This document shows positions 36,289-45,700 of a stretch of DNA of 64,000 bases, piece after piece (position 1 is the stretch's first letter; every line of letters starts with the position of its first letter). The translations under genes and the position numbers were made by a program. The notes under the pieces were generated by a model. That model searched no databases and was not told the DNA's origin. It saw only the letters and a program-made list of their open reading frames with translations. Origin of the DNA: Mycobacterium sp. 852002-40037_SCH5390672. Its GTDB lineage: Bacteria; Actinomycetota; Actinomycetes; Mycobacteriales; Mycobacteriaceae. Location of the stretch: assembly GCF_001665875.1 (NCBI RefSeq), contig NZ_LZTA01000062.1:1-64000 (forward strand), written 5' to 3'.

Positions 36289-36314
36289 ATACCCAGAAGT
36301 TCGCGCGCGTAACC
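36289..36314 (-). promoter_or_regulatory. SigF-type promoter upstream of rsbW-sigF
   Basis: On the minus strand GGTTA (36314-36310), a 15-base spacer and GGGTAT (36294-36289). It would start a transcript about 295 bases before rsbW, fitting the known autoregulation of the usfX-sigF pair. Confidence 0.55.
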
Positions 36315-36408
36315 TCCGAATTCGCTTTCATGCGAGATTTCACACAGTGCGGCGTCGGGCCAGGTCACCTGCGGAAAAAGGCCGCCCGCCGAAGTCGTTC
36401 GGCCCTCC

Positions 36409-36720
36409 CTAGCTGGCCGGCCACTGCCGGTGGACCTCGGGATGTTCGGTGTACCACCGATCAGCGATCCTGCGAATCCTGCGGTGCTCCACCGCCAGCC
36501 AGGCCAGCCCCAGCACCGCGGCGATCACCGCGACGATGCCCGCGGTCATGCCTTCGTGGTGATGTCCGCTGGCGAACGCCGCAAGACTTCCGCAGGCCCC
36601 GATCACGGCCGCGGCAACTAAGAGGTACCCGGGCCAGTGCAGGACGTCGATCAGCGACTCACCGGCGAGCGGTCGCGTCGTCCTCAGATGATCGACCGGG
36701 TCGTGATAGGTGTCTCCCAT
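36409..36720 (-). CDS. usfY: UsfY, SigF-locus membrane protein
   Basis: 103 residues, matching Rv3288c. Two membrane helices (about 31-50 and 60-77) with a His-rich GHHHEG turn between them, a polar N-terminus beginning MGDTYHDPVDHLRTTRPLAGESL and a basic C-terminal region with HRRIRRIADRWYTEHPEV. The function is unknown; it is associated with the SigF regulon in mycobacteria. The ATG has a GAGGAG site upstream. It lies 47 bases after the Rv3289c-like gene and is probably read from the consensus SigF promoter further upstream. Confidence 0.93.
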   Translation of the reverse strand: MGDTYHDPVDHLRTTRPLAGESLIDVLHWPGYLLVAAAVIGACGSLAAFASGHHHEGMTAGIVAVIAAVLGLAWLAVEHRRIRRIADRWYTEHPEVHRQWPAS

Positions 36721-36767
36721 AGCTGCTCCTCACCGCATGATCAACGGTAGATCGCGGGAGAACAAAC

Positions 36768-37151
36768 CTAAAGGGCCAGTACCGGACCGGCGATCGGAGC
36801 AACACCCATGGCAACCATCAGCGCCATGGCGGTCAGGAGGAACCAGCCGGCGCCGTGCCATCCCCACCAGGTTCCCTCGGCCTTCCACACCCGGTAAGTG
36901 CGGAGGAACGCCCAGATCCCGGCGACCAACGCGATCAGCGGACCCCCGAACGCCAACAGCGTGCGCTGGGGAGGACCACACGCCACCGTGTCCACACTCA
37001 CTCCCGGGCACGTACTCACCCACACGGCAGCGACCAACAGGAAGCCGACGGCAGCAAGCGTGGCCAAGACGGCGAACCGGATGGCGGCGAGCACCTCGCC
37101 GTCCTCCTGCCCCAAGCGATCCCCACCTGATCGCGCGTCCGCTTTCTGCAC
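36768..37151 (-). CDS. Membrane protein, Rv3289c-like
   Basis: 127 residues from the GTG at 37151, chosen because GGGAGG lies 8 bases upstream; a GTG at 37160 would sit directly on that site. Three membrane helices are predicted (about 25-45, 63-83, 103-123), with a periplasmic loop containing two Cys (STCPG and VACGPP) that could form a disulfide. The function is unknown. It is the first gene of the usfY-rsbW-sigF group and follows a consensus SigF promoter. Confidence 0.85.
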   Translation of the reverse strand: MQKADARSGGDRLGQEDGEVLAAIRFAVLATLAAVGFLLVAAVWVSTCPGVSVDTVACGPPQRTLLAFGGPLIALVAGIWAFLRTYRVWKAEGTWWGWHGAGWFLLTAMALMVAMGVAPIAGPVLAL

Positions 37152-37319
37152 CGTTGTCACCTCCCGATTCGTACCCGCGCTTGATTCATCGCGCGCCGCG
37201 TCGCATTAGTTACCGCACTAGGGCAGGTTGTCCGCCGAGTCATCCCACGGCGCTCCGGACGCCACGGGTACTTCGGCAGCAACGCCGCGCTGGTAGCAGC
37301 GGAAGGCGCACGGCTACAG

Positions 37320-37346
37320 ATACCCCGCGGCAAACCCGGGTAAACC
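37320..37346 (-). promoter_or_regulatory. Consensus SigF promoter for Rv3289c-usfY(-rsbW-sigF)
   Basis: On the minus strand GGTTT (37346-37342), a 16-base spacer and GGGTAT (37325-37320) match the SigF consensus fully. It lies 22 bases beyond the lat stop and about 170 bases before the first gene of the SigF group. Confidence 0.7.
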
Positions 37347-37367
37347 GGCTCGGCGCGAGGTCAAGCC

Positions 37368-38717
37368 CTAGTTCAGGTTCCTGAGCGCGGCGCGCACGGC
37401 GCCGATCGCGGCGTCGATCTCCGAGCGCGAGACGGTCAGCGCCGGACGGAACCGGACGCCGTCGTGACCCGAGGGCAGCACGATCACCGCGCGGTGCCAC
37501 AGGCCGCGGATCAGCTCGTCGCGGTCGGCGGTGGTCGGCAGGCTGAACGCACACATCAGTCCGCGGCCGCGGGGCTCGAGCACCAGGCCGGGAAATTCGC
37601 CGGCGAGTTCGTCGAGACGGCCGCGCAGATAGGCACCCCGTTCGGCGGCCTGCTCGAACAGTTCGTCGGCCTCGATCACCTCCAGGATGCGGCGGGCGCG
37701 CACCATGTCGACCAGGTTGCCGCCCCACGTCGAGTTCACCCGCGAGGAGACCGCGAAGACGTTGTCGGCGACGTCGTCGACCCGGCGGCCCGCCATGACG
37801 CCGCACACCTGGGTCTTCTTGCCGAACGCCACCACGTCGGGATGCGCGCCCAATTGCTGGTAGGCCCACGGCGTTCCGGTCAGGCCGCAGCCGGTCTGCA
37901 CCTCGTCGAAGATCAGCAAAGCGTCGTACTCGTCGCACAGCTCGCGCATGGCGGCGAAGAACTCGGGCCGGAAGTGACGGTCGCCGCCCTCGCCCTGGAT
38001 GGGTTCGGCCACAAAGCAGGCGATGTCGTGCGGGTGGCATTCGAATGCCGCGCGGGCCTGTCGCAGCGATTCGGCTTCCAGCGCCGCCATGGCCGCCCCG
38101 TCCAGGCCCGGCCGGATGAACGGGGCATCGATGCGCGGCCAGTCGAATTTGGGGAAGCGGGCCACCGTGACCGGCTTGGTGTTGGTCAACGACAGCGTGT
38201 ATCCGCTGCGGCCGTGGAACGCGCCGCGCAGGTGCAGTACCCGGGTGCCCAGCGCGGGATCGATCCCGTGTGCTTCGTTGAACCGGCTCTTCCAGTCGAA
38301 AGCCACCTTGAGCGCGTTCTCCACCGCGAGCGCCCCGCCGTCGACGAAAAACAGGTGCGGCAGGGCCGGGTCGCCCAGCACCCGGGCGAAGGTCTGCACG
38401 AAACCGGCCATCGCCACCGAGTACACGTCGGAGTTGCTCGGCTTGTTCAGCGCGGCCTGCGCCAGTTCGGCGCGAAACTCCTCGTCGTCGGCCAGCGCGG
38501 GGTGGTTCATGCCCAGCGCGGACGAGGCGAAGAAGGTGAACATGTCGAGGTAGCGGCGGCCGTCGCGGGCGTCGTACAGGTAGGAGCCGGCGGAGCGGGC
38601 CAGATCGAGCACAAGGTCGAAACCGTCGACCAGAATGCTGCGGGCCAGTACCTCGTGGACCCGGTCCGGCTCGGTGCGCCGACCGGCGCGGGCGAAGCGT
38701 TCCAGGGTGGCGGTCAT
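37368..38717 (-). CDS. lat: L-lysine 6-aminotransferase
   Basis: 449 residues, same length as M. tuberculosis Lat (Rv3290c). PLP enzyme moving the epsilon-amino group of lysine to 2-oxoglutarate, giving aminoadipate semialdehyde (cyclising to piperideine-6-carboxylate). The PLP Lys is K300 in VAFGKK, with DEVQTG before it at 271-276 and Glu243 in QGEGG, as in the solved homologue. It lies downstream of lrpA with 52 bases between, has a likely leaderless start, and is known as a starvation-induced gene under LrpA. It begins the lysine-degradation cluster. Confidence 0.95.
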   Translation of the reverse strand: MTATLERFARAGRRTEPDRVHEVLARSILVDGFDLVLDLARSAGSYLYDARDGRRYLDMFTFFASSALGMNHPALADDEEFRAELAQAALNKPSNSDVYSVAMAGFVQTFARVLGDPALPHLFFVDGGALAVENALKVAFDWKSRFNEAHGIDPALGTRVLHLRGAFHGRSGYTLSLTNTKPVTVARFPKFDWPRIDAPFIRPGLDGAAMAALEAESLRQARAAFECHPHDIACFVAEPIQGEGGDRHFRPEFFAAMRELCDEYDALLIFDEVQTGCGLTGTPWAYQQLGAHPDVVAFGKKTQVCGVMAGRRVDDVADNVFAVSSRVNSTWGGNLVDMVRARRILEVIEADELFEQAAERGAYLRGRLDELAGEFPGLVLEPRGRGLMCAFSLPTTADRDELIRGLWHRAVIVLPSGHDGVRFRPALTVSRSEIDAAIGAVRAALRNLN

Positions 38718-38765
38718 GCCGCCTATGGTAGCCGGTTTTTACGGAATCATGAGGTGTGTGCCGTA
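38718..38765 (-). promoter_or_regulatory. lat promoter with inverted repeat, possible LrpA site
   Basis: On the minus strand TACCAT (38730-38725) is 7 bases before the lat ATG, fitting a leaderless start. An inverted repeat TACGG-N16-CCGTA spans 38740-38765 in AT-rich DNA overlapping the lrpA 3' end. It is a plausible binding site for the Lrp/AsnC protein encoded next door. Confidence 0.45.
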
Positions 38766-38769
38766 TATT

Positions 38770-39222
38770 TTATGGTATTCGTTGCCTATCAGCGTAAAAA
38801 GTATTCAATATGATGGTGCTTCGCGTCCTGACGTTCGCCGCGGTCCGGATCCGCTGCAGTAGTTCCTCCAGCGCCCGTGCGGACTCGACGCGTACCAACA
38901 GGACGTAGCTTTCCTCGCCGGCCACCGAGTGACACGATTCGATCTCCTCGATGTGCTGGAGGCGGGCGGGCGCATCATCGGGTTGAGACGGATCCAAGGG
39001 AGTGATGGCCACGAACGCCGACAGCAGGTGCCCGACGGCCTCCGGGTCGATGCGCGCCGAGTACCCCGAGATCACGCCGCGCGCCTCGAGCCTGCGCACG
39101 CGCGACTGCACGGCCGAGACCGACAGCCGGGCGCTGGTGGCCAGCTCCGCCAACGTCGCCCGTCCGTCGGCGACCAGTTCGCGCACCAGAATCCGGTCGA
39201 CCTCGTCGAGCGTCTCACTCAT
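38770..39222 (-). CDS. lrpA: Lrp/AsnC-family regulator LrpA
   Basis: 150 residues, like Rv3291c. N-terminal winged helix (about 8-60) with LAELATSARLSVSAVQSRVRRLEARGVI, then a RAM ligand-binding domain (about 70-140) with AFVAITPLD and HSVAGEESYVLLVRV. Proteins of this type form octamers and sense amino acids; the tuberculosis protein binds several amino acids and regulates lat. It is encoded directly upstream of lat and divergent from the Rv3292-like gene, 30 bases away, so it can control both. Confidence 0.94.
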   Translation of the reverse strand: MSETLDEVDRILVRELVADGRATLAELATSARLSVSAVQSRVRRLEARGVISGYSARIDPEAVGHLLSAFVAITPLDPSQPDDAPARLQHIEEIESCHSVAGEESYVLLVRVESARALEELLQRIRTAANVRTRSTIILNTFYADRQRIP

Positions 39223-39252
39223 GGCCGGAGACTATCGCAGGAACGGCCCGCG

Positions 39253-40506
39253 GTGAGCCGTACGAAATGGCTGCACACCTGGCAGCTTCGGGCGCAATTC
39301 GCCGCGGGCCTGTCGGCGATGTACGCCGCCGAGGTGCCGGCATACGGCACCCTGGTCGAGGTCAGCGGACAGGTCAACGCCGATTACGCAGCGCGCCATG
39401 CCAATGCCGAACGCTTCGGCTCGTTGCGGCGCGTCACCGCCGAGCGACACGGCGCGATCCGGGTGGGCAGCCCGGCCGAGCTGGTGGCCGTCGCCGATCT
39501 GTTCGCCGCGTTCGGCATGCTGCCGGTGGGCTACTACGACCTGCGTCACGCGGCCTCACCCGTCCCGGTGGTGTCGACCGCGTTTCGGCCCATCGATGCA
39601 AAAGAGTTGTCGTGCAATCCCTTTCGGGTGTTCACTTCGATGCTGGCCACCCGCGACCCGCGCTATTTCGACCGCGACCTGCGCCGCCGCATCGACACCT
39701 TTTTGGGCCAGCGCCAACTGTTCGACCCCGCGCTGGCCGCCCGGGCGCGGATGCTCGCCGCCGAGGGTGGCTGCGAGGCCGACCAGGCGCGGGCGTTCGT
39801 CGCGTCCGCGGTGGCGGCGTTCGCGCTGTCCGGCCACCCGATCCAGCGATCCTGGTACGACGAATTGGCGCGGGTCTCCCCGGTGGCCGCCGACATCGCC
39901 GGCGTCGGCACCACCCATATCAACCACCTGACGCCGCGGGTGCTCGACATCGACGATCTGTACCAGCGGATGAACCGGCGCGGCATCACCATGATCGACG
40001 CCATCCAGGGCCCACCCCGCACCGAGGGCCCGCAGGTCCTGTTGCGCCAGACCTCTTTTCGCGCCCTGGCCGAACCACGCCGCTTCCTCGGCGACGACGG
40101 CCGCATCACCGACGCGACGCTGCGGGTGCGCTTCGGTGAAGTGGAAGCCCGCGGGGTCGCGCTGACACCGAAGGGCCACCAACGCTACGACGCCGCCATG
40201 CAGGCCGGCGACCCGGCGGCGGTGTGGGCGAAGTACTTCCCGCGCACCGACGCGGAAATGGCCGCCGAGGGACTCGCCTATTACCGCGGTGGTGACCCGT
40301 CGGCACCGATCGTCTACGAGGACTTCCTGCCCGCGTCGGCGGCCGGCATTTTCCGGTCGAACGTCGATGCCCACGGCGGGTTCGAAAACGCCGACGCCGC
40401 CGACGATTCCGGCTACGACGCCCAGTGGCTGGCCGGGTCCATCGGCCGCGAGATTTACGATCCGTACCCGCTTTACGAAGCGCTCTCCCAGGAGGCACCA
40501 CGATGA
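39253..40506 (+). CDS. 2-oxoadipate dioxygenase/decarboxylase-like protein (DUF1338, HglS type; Rv3292-like)
   Basis: 417 residues from the GTG at 39253; the frame is open further upstream but only antisense to lrpA. It is of the DUF1338 family, whose Pseudomonas member HglS is an iron enzyme turning 2-oxoadipate into D-2-hydroxyglutarate with two His and one Glu as metal ligands. Candidate ligands are His66 in ERHGAIR, His222 or 225 in THINHL and a Glu in FGEVEARG (about 296-298). The gene is coupled by a 4-base overlap to pcd, which makes aminoadipate, the precursor of 2-oxoadipate. This supports a lysine-degradation role, inferred rather than shown. Confidence 0.85.
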   Translation: MSRTKWLHTWQLRAQFAAGLSAMYAAEVPAYGTLVEVSGQVNADYAARHANAERFGSLRRVTAERHGAIRVGSPAELVAVADLFAAFGMLPVGYYDLRHAASPVPVVSTAFRPIDAKELSCNPFRVFTSMLATRDPRYFDRDLRRRIDTFLGQRQLFDPALAARARMLAAEGGCEADQARAFVASAVAAFALSGHPIQRSWYDELARVSPVAADIAGVGTTHINHLTPRVLDIDDLYQRMNRRGITMIDAIQGPPRTEGPQVLLRQTSFRALAEPRRFLGDDGRITDATLRVRFGEVEARGVALTPKGHQRYDAAMQAGDPAAVWAKYFPRTDAEMAAEGLAYYRGGDPSAPIVYEDFLPASAAGIFRSNVDAHGGFENADAADDSGYDAQWLAGSIGREIYDPYPLYEALSQEAPR

Positions 40507-42038
40507 CCATGCCCATGCCTTCAGCTGACGAATTGCGCGCGCGGGCGCGTGACGCCCTGCGGGCGATGGGGGCCGACGTCACACTGGGGGAGCCGGACGG
40601 CCACGGAATGCCGGCCAGCACACCGATCACCGGCGAGGTGCTGTTCACCGTCGCGCCCACCACGTCCGAGCGTGCCGAGCGGACGATCACCGAAGCCGCC
40701 CAAGCGTTTTCGGTGTGGCGCAGCACACCGGCCCCGGTCCGCGGCGCGCTGGTGGCGCGGCTCGGCGAGCTGCTGACCGCGCACCGCAGCGAGCTGGCCA
40801 CCTTGGTGACCCTCGAGGTCGGCAAGATCACCTCCGAGGCGAACGGCGAGGTGCAGGAGATGATCGACATCTGCCAGTTCGCCGTCGGCCTGTCGCGCCA
40901 GCTCTACGGCCGCACCATCGCATCCGAACGGCCCGGCCACCGATTGCTGGAGACCTGGCATCCGCTCGGTGTCGTGGGGGTGATCACCGCGTTCAACTTC
41001 CCGGTCGCCGTGTGGGCCTGGAACGCCGCGCTGGCGCTGGTGTGTGGGGACCCGGTGGTGTGGAAGCCCTCGGAGCTGACGCCGTTGACCGCGCTGGCCA
41101 CCGCGTCCCTGATGGCGCGGGCCGCAGCCGATGTCGGCGCCCCGCCGGCGGTGAGTTCCCTGGTGCTGGGCGACCGCGACCTCGGTCAGCTGCTGGTGGA
41201 CGACCCCCGCATCGCGTTGGTGTCCGCGACCGGCTCCGTCGCGATGGGCCGGGCCGTCGGTCCCCGCGTCGCCGCGAGATTCGGGCGGGTGCTGCTGGAG
41301 CTGGGCGGCAACAACGCGGCCATCGTGACGCCGTCGGCCGACCTGGACCTCGCGGTGCGCGCGGTGGTGTTCGCCGCCGCCGGCACCGCCGGTCAACGCT
41401 GCACCAGCCTGCGCCGGCTGATCGTGCACCGCTCGGTGGCCGACGAGGTGGTCGCGCGCGTCGTGTCGGCCTTCGGGCAGCTGCGGATCGGTGACCCGTC
41501 CGCACCGGGCACGCTGGTCGGGCCGCTGATTCACGAGACCGCCTACCGCGACATGGTGGGGGCGCTGGAACAGGCTCGCGCCGACGGCGGCGAGGTCATC
41601 GGCGGCGACCGCACCCACCCGCAAGTCCCCGAACACCCGAGTTCCTACTACGTCGCGCCGGCGCTGGTACTCATGCCCGCGCAGACCGCCATCGTGGCGA
41701 CCGAGACGTTCGCACCCATCCTCTACGTGCTGACCTACGACGAGCTGGATGACGCGATCGCGCTCAACAATGCGGTGCCACAGGGTCTTTCGTCCGCCAT
41801 CTTCACCACCGACCTGCGGGAGGCCGAGCGGTTCCTCGCCGAATCCGACTGCGGAATCGCCAATGTCAACATCGGCACGTCCGGAGCGGAGATCGGTGGC
41901 GCGTTCGGCGGGGAAAAGGAGACCGGCGGCGGACGCGAATCCGGCACGGACTCGTGGAAGGCCTACATGCGCCAAAGTACCAATACCGTCAATTATTCCG
42001 GCGAGTTGCCGCTGGCCCAGGGTGTGAAGTTCGGATGA
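40503..42038 (+). CDS. pcd: Piperideine-6-carboxylate / aminoadipate semialdehyde dehydrogenase
   Basis: 511 residues (494 recalled for Rv3293). NAD-dependent aldehyde dehydrogenase that oxidises the product of Lat to 2-aminoadipate. Seen: VITAFNFPVAVWAWN, the catalytic Glu in LELGGNNAAI and the catalytic Cys in GTAGQRCTSLRRL, and a C-terminal SGAEIGGAFGGEKETGGGRE. The ATG at 40503 overlaps the previous stop and has GGAGG upstream; the frame extends further but has no support. With Lat it forms the route from lysine to aminoadipate. Confidence 0.93.
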   Translation: MTMPMPSADELRARARDALRAMGADVTLGEPDGHGMPASTPITGEVLFTVAPTTSERAERTITEAAQAFSVWRSTPAPVRGALVARLGELLTAHRSELATLVTLEVGKITSEANGEVQEMIDICQFAVGLSRQLYGRTIASERPGHRLLETWHPLGVVGVITAFNFPVAVWAWNAALALVCGDPVVWKPSELTPLTALATASLMARAAADVGAPPAVSSLVLGDRDLGQLLVDDPRIALVSATGSVAMGRAVGPRVAARFGRVLLELGGNNAAIVTPSADLDLAVRAVVFAAAGTAGQRCTSLRRLIVHRSVADEVVARVVSAFGQLRIGDPSAPGTLVGPLIHETAYRDMVGALEQARADGGEVIGGDRTHPQVPEHPSSYYVAPALVLMPAQTAIVATETFAPILYVLTYDELDDAIALNNAVPQGLSSAIFTTDLREAERFLAESDCGIANVNIGTSGAEIGGAFGGEKETGGGRESGTDSWKAYMRQSTNTVNYSGELPLAQGVKFG

Positions 42039-42060
42039 ATCCAATGTGGCCGTCGTCTCA

Positions 42061-42084
42061 TGTCGTATGAGTACTATCTGACAC
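42061..42084 (+). promoter_or_regulatory. Promoter and imperfect dyad before the TetR gene
   Basis: TACTAT (42072-42077) lies 7 bases before the ATG, fitting a leaderless start. It is inside an imperfect inverted repeat with ends TGTC and GACA (42061-42083), suitable for self-repression by the TetR protein. Confidence 0.4.
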
Positions 42085-42756
42085 ATGCCGACAGCCCGCA
42101 GGCGCTTATCCCCCGAGGATCGACGCGCTGAGCTGCTCGCTTTAGGGGCAGAGGTCTTCGGGAAGCGACCCTACGACGAGGTCCGCATCGATGAGATCGC
42201 GGAACGCGCCGGGGTATCGCGGGCCCTGATGTACCACTATTTCCCCGACAAACGAGCATTTTTCGCGGCGGTGGTCAAAGACGAGGCCGACCGCTTGTAC
42301 GAGAACACCAACATGGACGACGCCACCGGCCTGACCATGTACGAAGAAGTCCGGACCGGCGTGATGGCCTACATGGCCTACCACGAGCAGAATCCCGAGG
42401 CCGCGTGGGCGGCCTACGTCGGGCTTGGCCGTTCCGACCCGGTTCTGCTGGGCGTCGACGACGAAGCCAAGAACCGTCAGCTCGAACACATCATGAGCCG
42501 AATCACCGACCTGGTGGCCAAGACGCCCGCGCGCAAACTGGAGCCCGACGTCGAACGTGACCTTCGGGTGATCTGCCATGGCTGGCTGGCGTTCACCTTC
42601 GAGCTGTGCCGGCAGCGCATCATCGATCCCACGACCGACGCCGATCGCCTTGCCGACGCGTGCGCGCACTCGCTGTTCGACGCCATCGCCCGGGTGCCCG
42701 AGATCCCCGGGGAACTCTCCCACGCGATGTCCACGGCTCGTATCGAAGCGCGCTAG
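42085..42756 (+). CDS. TetR-family transcriptional regulator (Rv3295-like)
   Basis: 223 residues. N-terminal DNA-binding domain (about 10-57) with the helix-turn-helix IDEIAERAGVSRALMYHYF, preceded by RRAELLALGAEVFGKRPYDEV. The C-terminal ligand domain is all helical and rich in aromatic residues. The target is unknown; its own promoter region contains a dyad. It lies 46 bases after pcd but seems to have its own leaderless promoter. M. tuberculosis has a similar gene before lhr. Confidence 0.9.
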   Translation: MPTARRRLSPEDRRAELLALGAEVFGKRPYDEVRIDEIAERAGVSRALMYHYFPDKRAFFAAVVKDEADRLYENTNMDDATGLTMYEEVRTGVMAYMAYHEQNPEAAWAAYVGLGRSDPVLLGVDDEAKNRQLEHIMSRITDLVAKTPARKLEPDVERDLRVICHGWLAFTFELCRQRIIDPTTDADRLADACAHSLFDAIARVPEIPGELSHAMSTARIEAR

Positions 42757-42771
42757 CCGACGCGCTTTGTC

Positions 42772-42787
42772 GGTGCCCGTTGGCACC
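42772..42787 (+). terminator. Short hairpin between the TetR gene and lhr
   Basis: GGTGCC-CGTT-GGCACC is a perfect 6-base stem with a 4-base loop, 15 bases after the TetR stop and 8 bases before the lhr GTG. It may be a weak terminator or part of the lhr leader. Confidence 0.35.
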
Positions 42788-42795
42788 ATGGACAG

Positions 42796-45700
42796 GTGAG
42801 CACTCGCGCTGATTCCGGGCCCTCCGGCCGCGCCGACCCACTGGGCCGGTTCAGCGCGATCACCCGTGAGTGGTTCACCAGCACATTCGACGCACCGACC
42901 ACCGCGCAGGCCGACGCCTGGAACGCCGTCGCCGATGGCCACAACACCCTGGTCATCGCCCCCACCGGATCGGGTAAGACGCTGGCGGCGTTCCTGTGGG
43001 CCCTGGACAGCCTGGCGGGCTCGGCCGAGCGCCCGCCCGGCACCCGCGTGCTCTACGTCTCCCCGCTCAAGGCGCTGGCCGTGGACGTCGAGCGCAACCT
43101 GCGCACTCCCCTGGCCGGGCTCACCCGCATCGCCCAACGCCAGGGCCTGCCGGCCCCCGACATCAGCGTCGGGGTCCGCTCCGGCGATACCCCGCCGGCC
43201 ACCCGTCGCCAGCTGATCAACCGCCCGCCCGACGTGCTGATCACCACTCCCGAGTCGCTGTTCTTGATGCTCACCTCGGCCGCCCGCGAGACCCTGGCCG
43301 GCGTGCAGACCGTGATCGTCGACGAGATCCATGCCATCGCCGCCGGCAAGCGCGGCGCGCACCTGGCGGTGTCGCTGGAGCGCCTGGACGCGCTGCGGGA
43401 GGACAAACCCGCCCAGCGCATCGGGTTGTCGGCCACGGTGCGCCCGCCCGAGGAACTCGCCCGCTTCCTGTCCGGGCAGGCGCCCACGACCATCGTCGCT
43501 CCGCCATCGGCCAAGACGGTCGAACTTTCTGTGCAGGTGCCGGTGCCCGACATGGCCAACCTGGCGAACAACACCATCTGGCCCGACGTCGAGAACCGGT
43601 TGGTCGACCTGATCGAGTCGCACAATTCGACCATCGTCTTCGCCAACTCGCGACGGCTGGCCGAGCGGCTTACCGCCCGCCTCAACGAGATTCACGCCGA
43701 ACGCAGCGGCGTCGAACTGTCCACGGACGCCAATGCGAAGGTGGCCGGCGGGGCCCCGGCGCACATCATGGGCAGCGGCCAGACCTACGGCGCCGCCCCG
43801 CTACTGGCCCGCGCCCACCACGGTTCGGTGAGCAAGGAGCAACGCGCCCTGGTCGAAGAGGACCTCAAACGCGGGCTGCTCAAGGCGGTGGTCGCCACGT
43901 CGAGCCTGGAGCTCGGTATCGACATGGGTGCCGTCGATCTGGTGATCCAGGTGGAGGCGCCGCCGTCGGTGGCCAGCGGCCTGCAGCGCATCGGGCGGGC
44001 CGGCCACCAGGTGGGCGAAGTCTCGCAGGGGGTGCTGTTCCCCAAGCACCGCACCGACCTGATCGGTTGCGCGGTCAGCGTGCAGCGCATGCTGACCGGC
44101 CAGATCGAAACCATGCGGGTGCCCGCCAATCCGCTCGACATCCTGGCGCAGCAGACCGTGGCCGCGGCCGCGCTGGAACCGCTGGACGCCGATCGGTGGT
44201 TCGACACGGTGCGGCGGGCCGCCCCGTTCGCGACGCTGCCGCGCAGCGTGTACGAGGCCACCCTGGACCTGTTGAGCGGCAAGTACCCGTCCACCGAATT
44301 CGCCGAGCTGCGACCGCGATTGGTCTACGACCGCGACACCGGAACGCTGACCGCGCGCCCCGGTGCGCAGCGGCTGGCCGTGACGTCCGGCGGCGCCATC
44401 CCCGATCGCGGGCTGTTCACCGTCTACCTGGCCTCTGAAGCCGAAAAGCCTTCGCGGGTTGGAGAACTCGAAGAGGAAATGGTCTACGAGTCGCGCCCCG
44501 GCGACGTCATCTCGCTGGGCGCCACCAGCTGGCGGATCACCGAGATCACCCACGACCGGGTGCTGGTGATCCCGGCACCCGGCCAGCCGGCCCGGTTGCC
44601 GTTCTGGCGCGGCGACGGCCTGGGTCGCCCGGCCGAGCTGGGCGCCGCGCTCGGCGCGTTCACCGGCGAGCTGGCCGGCCTGAAGCGGGAGGCATTCGAC
44701 ACCAGGTGCGCCGGCCTGGGTTTCGATGCGTACGCGACCGACAACCTATGGCGACTGCTCGACGAGCAGCGCAGCGCCGCCGGGGTGGTGCCCACCGACA
44801 CCACCCTGCTGGTCGAGCGGTTCCGCGACGAACTGGGCGACTGGCGGGTGATCCTGCACTCCCCGTACGGCCTGCCGGTGAACGGACCGCTGGCGCTCGC
44901 GGTCGCCAGGCGGCTGCGCGAACGCTACGGCATCGACGAGAAGCCCACCGCCTCCGACGACGGCGTCGTGGTCCGCCTGCCCGACACCTTTTCCGATTTC
45001 ACGTCCGACGCGGGCACTGACGTCCCGCCCGGCGCCGACCTTTTCGTCTTCGACGCCGAGGAGATCGACCCGATCGTCACCGCCGAGGTGGGCGGCTCGG
45101 CGCTGTTCGCGTCGCGGTTCCGCGAGTGCGCGGCCCGCGCCCTGCTGTTGCCGCGCCGCCACCCCGGCCGCCGCTCGCCACTGTGGCAACAGCGCCAGCG
45201 CGCCGCCCAGTTACTGGAAGTGGCCCGCAAATACCCCGACTTCCCGGTGGTGCTGGAGACCATCCGCGAATGCCTGCAGGACGTCTACGACGTCCCGGCC
45301 CTGACCCTGCTGATGACCGGCATCGCCCAGCGCAGGGTGCGGGTCCTCGAAGTAGAAACGGCGAGACCGTCTCCCTTCGCGGCGTCGCTGTTGTTCGGCT
45401 ACGTCGGCGCGTTCATGTACGAAGGCGACAGTCCCCTGGCCGAGCGCCGGGCCGCCGCGCTGTCGCTGGACAGCACGCTGCTGGCCGAGCTGCTGGGCCG
45501 GGTGGAGCTGCGCGACCTGCTCGATCCCGAGATCATCGCCGCCACCGGCCGCCAACTCCAGCACCTCTCGGCCGAGCGGGCCGCCCGCGACGCCGAGGCC
45601 GTCGCGGACCTGCTGCGGCTGCTGGGGCCGCTGACCGAGGACGAGGTGGCCGCCCGCGCCGGCGGCGCCGACGTGGGCGGCTGGCTGGAGGCGTTGCGCG

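Larger units (their letters stand above)
35987..36408. other. 422-base gap between rsbW and usfY with divergent SigF-type sites
   Basis: The gap holds one SigF-type promoter on each strand (36058-36083 rightward, 36289-36314 leftward) and, between them, a rightward reading frame encoding a membrane helix (ending at 36243). The leftward transcript would have a leader of roughly 300 bases before rsbW. No tRNA or known RNA was recognised. Confidence 0.6.

Noticed and set aside
37171..37176. GGGTAC near the Rv3289c-like start as a SigF -10
   Set aside because: No -35 at proper spacing, and it lies only about 20 bases from the start codon; the consensus site at 37320-37346 is better.
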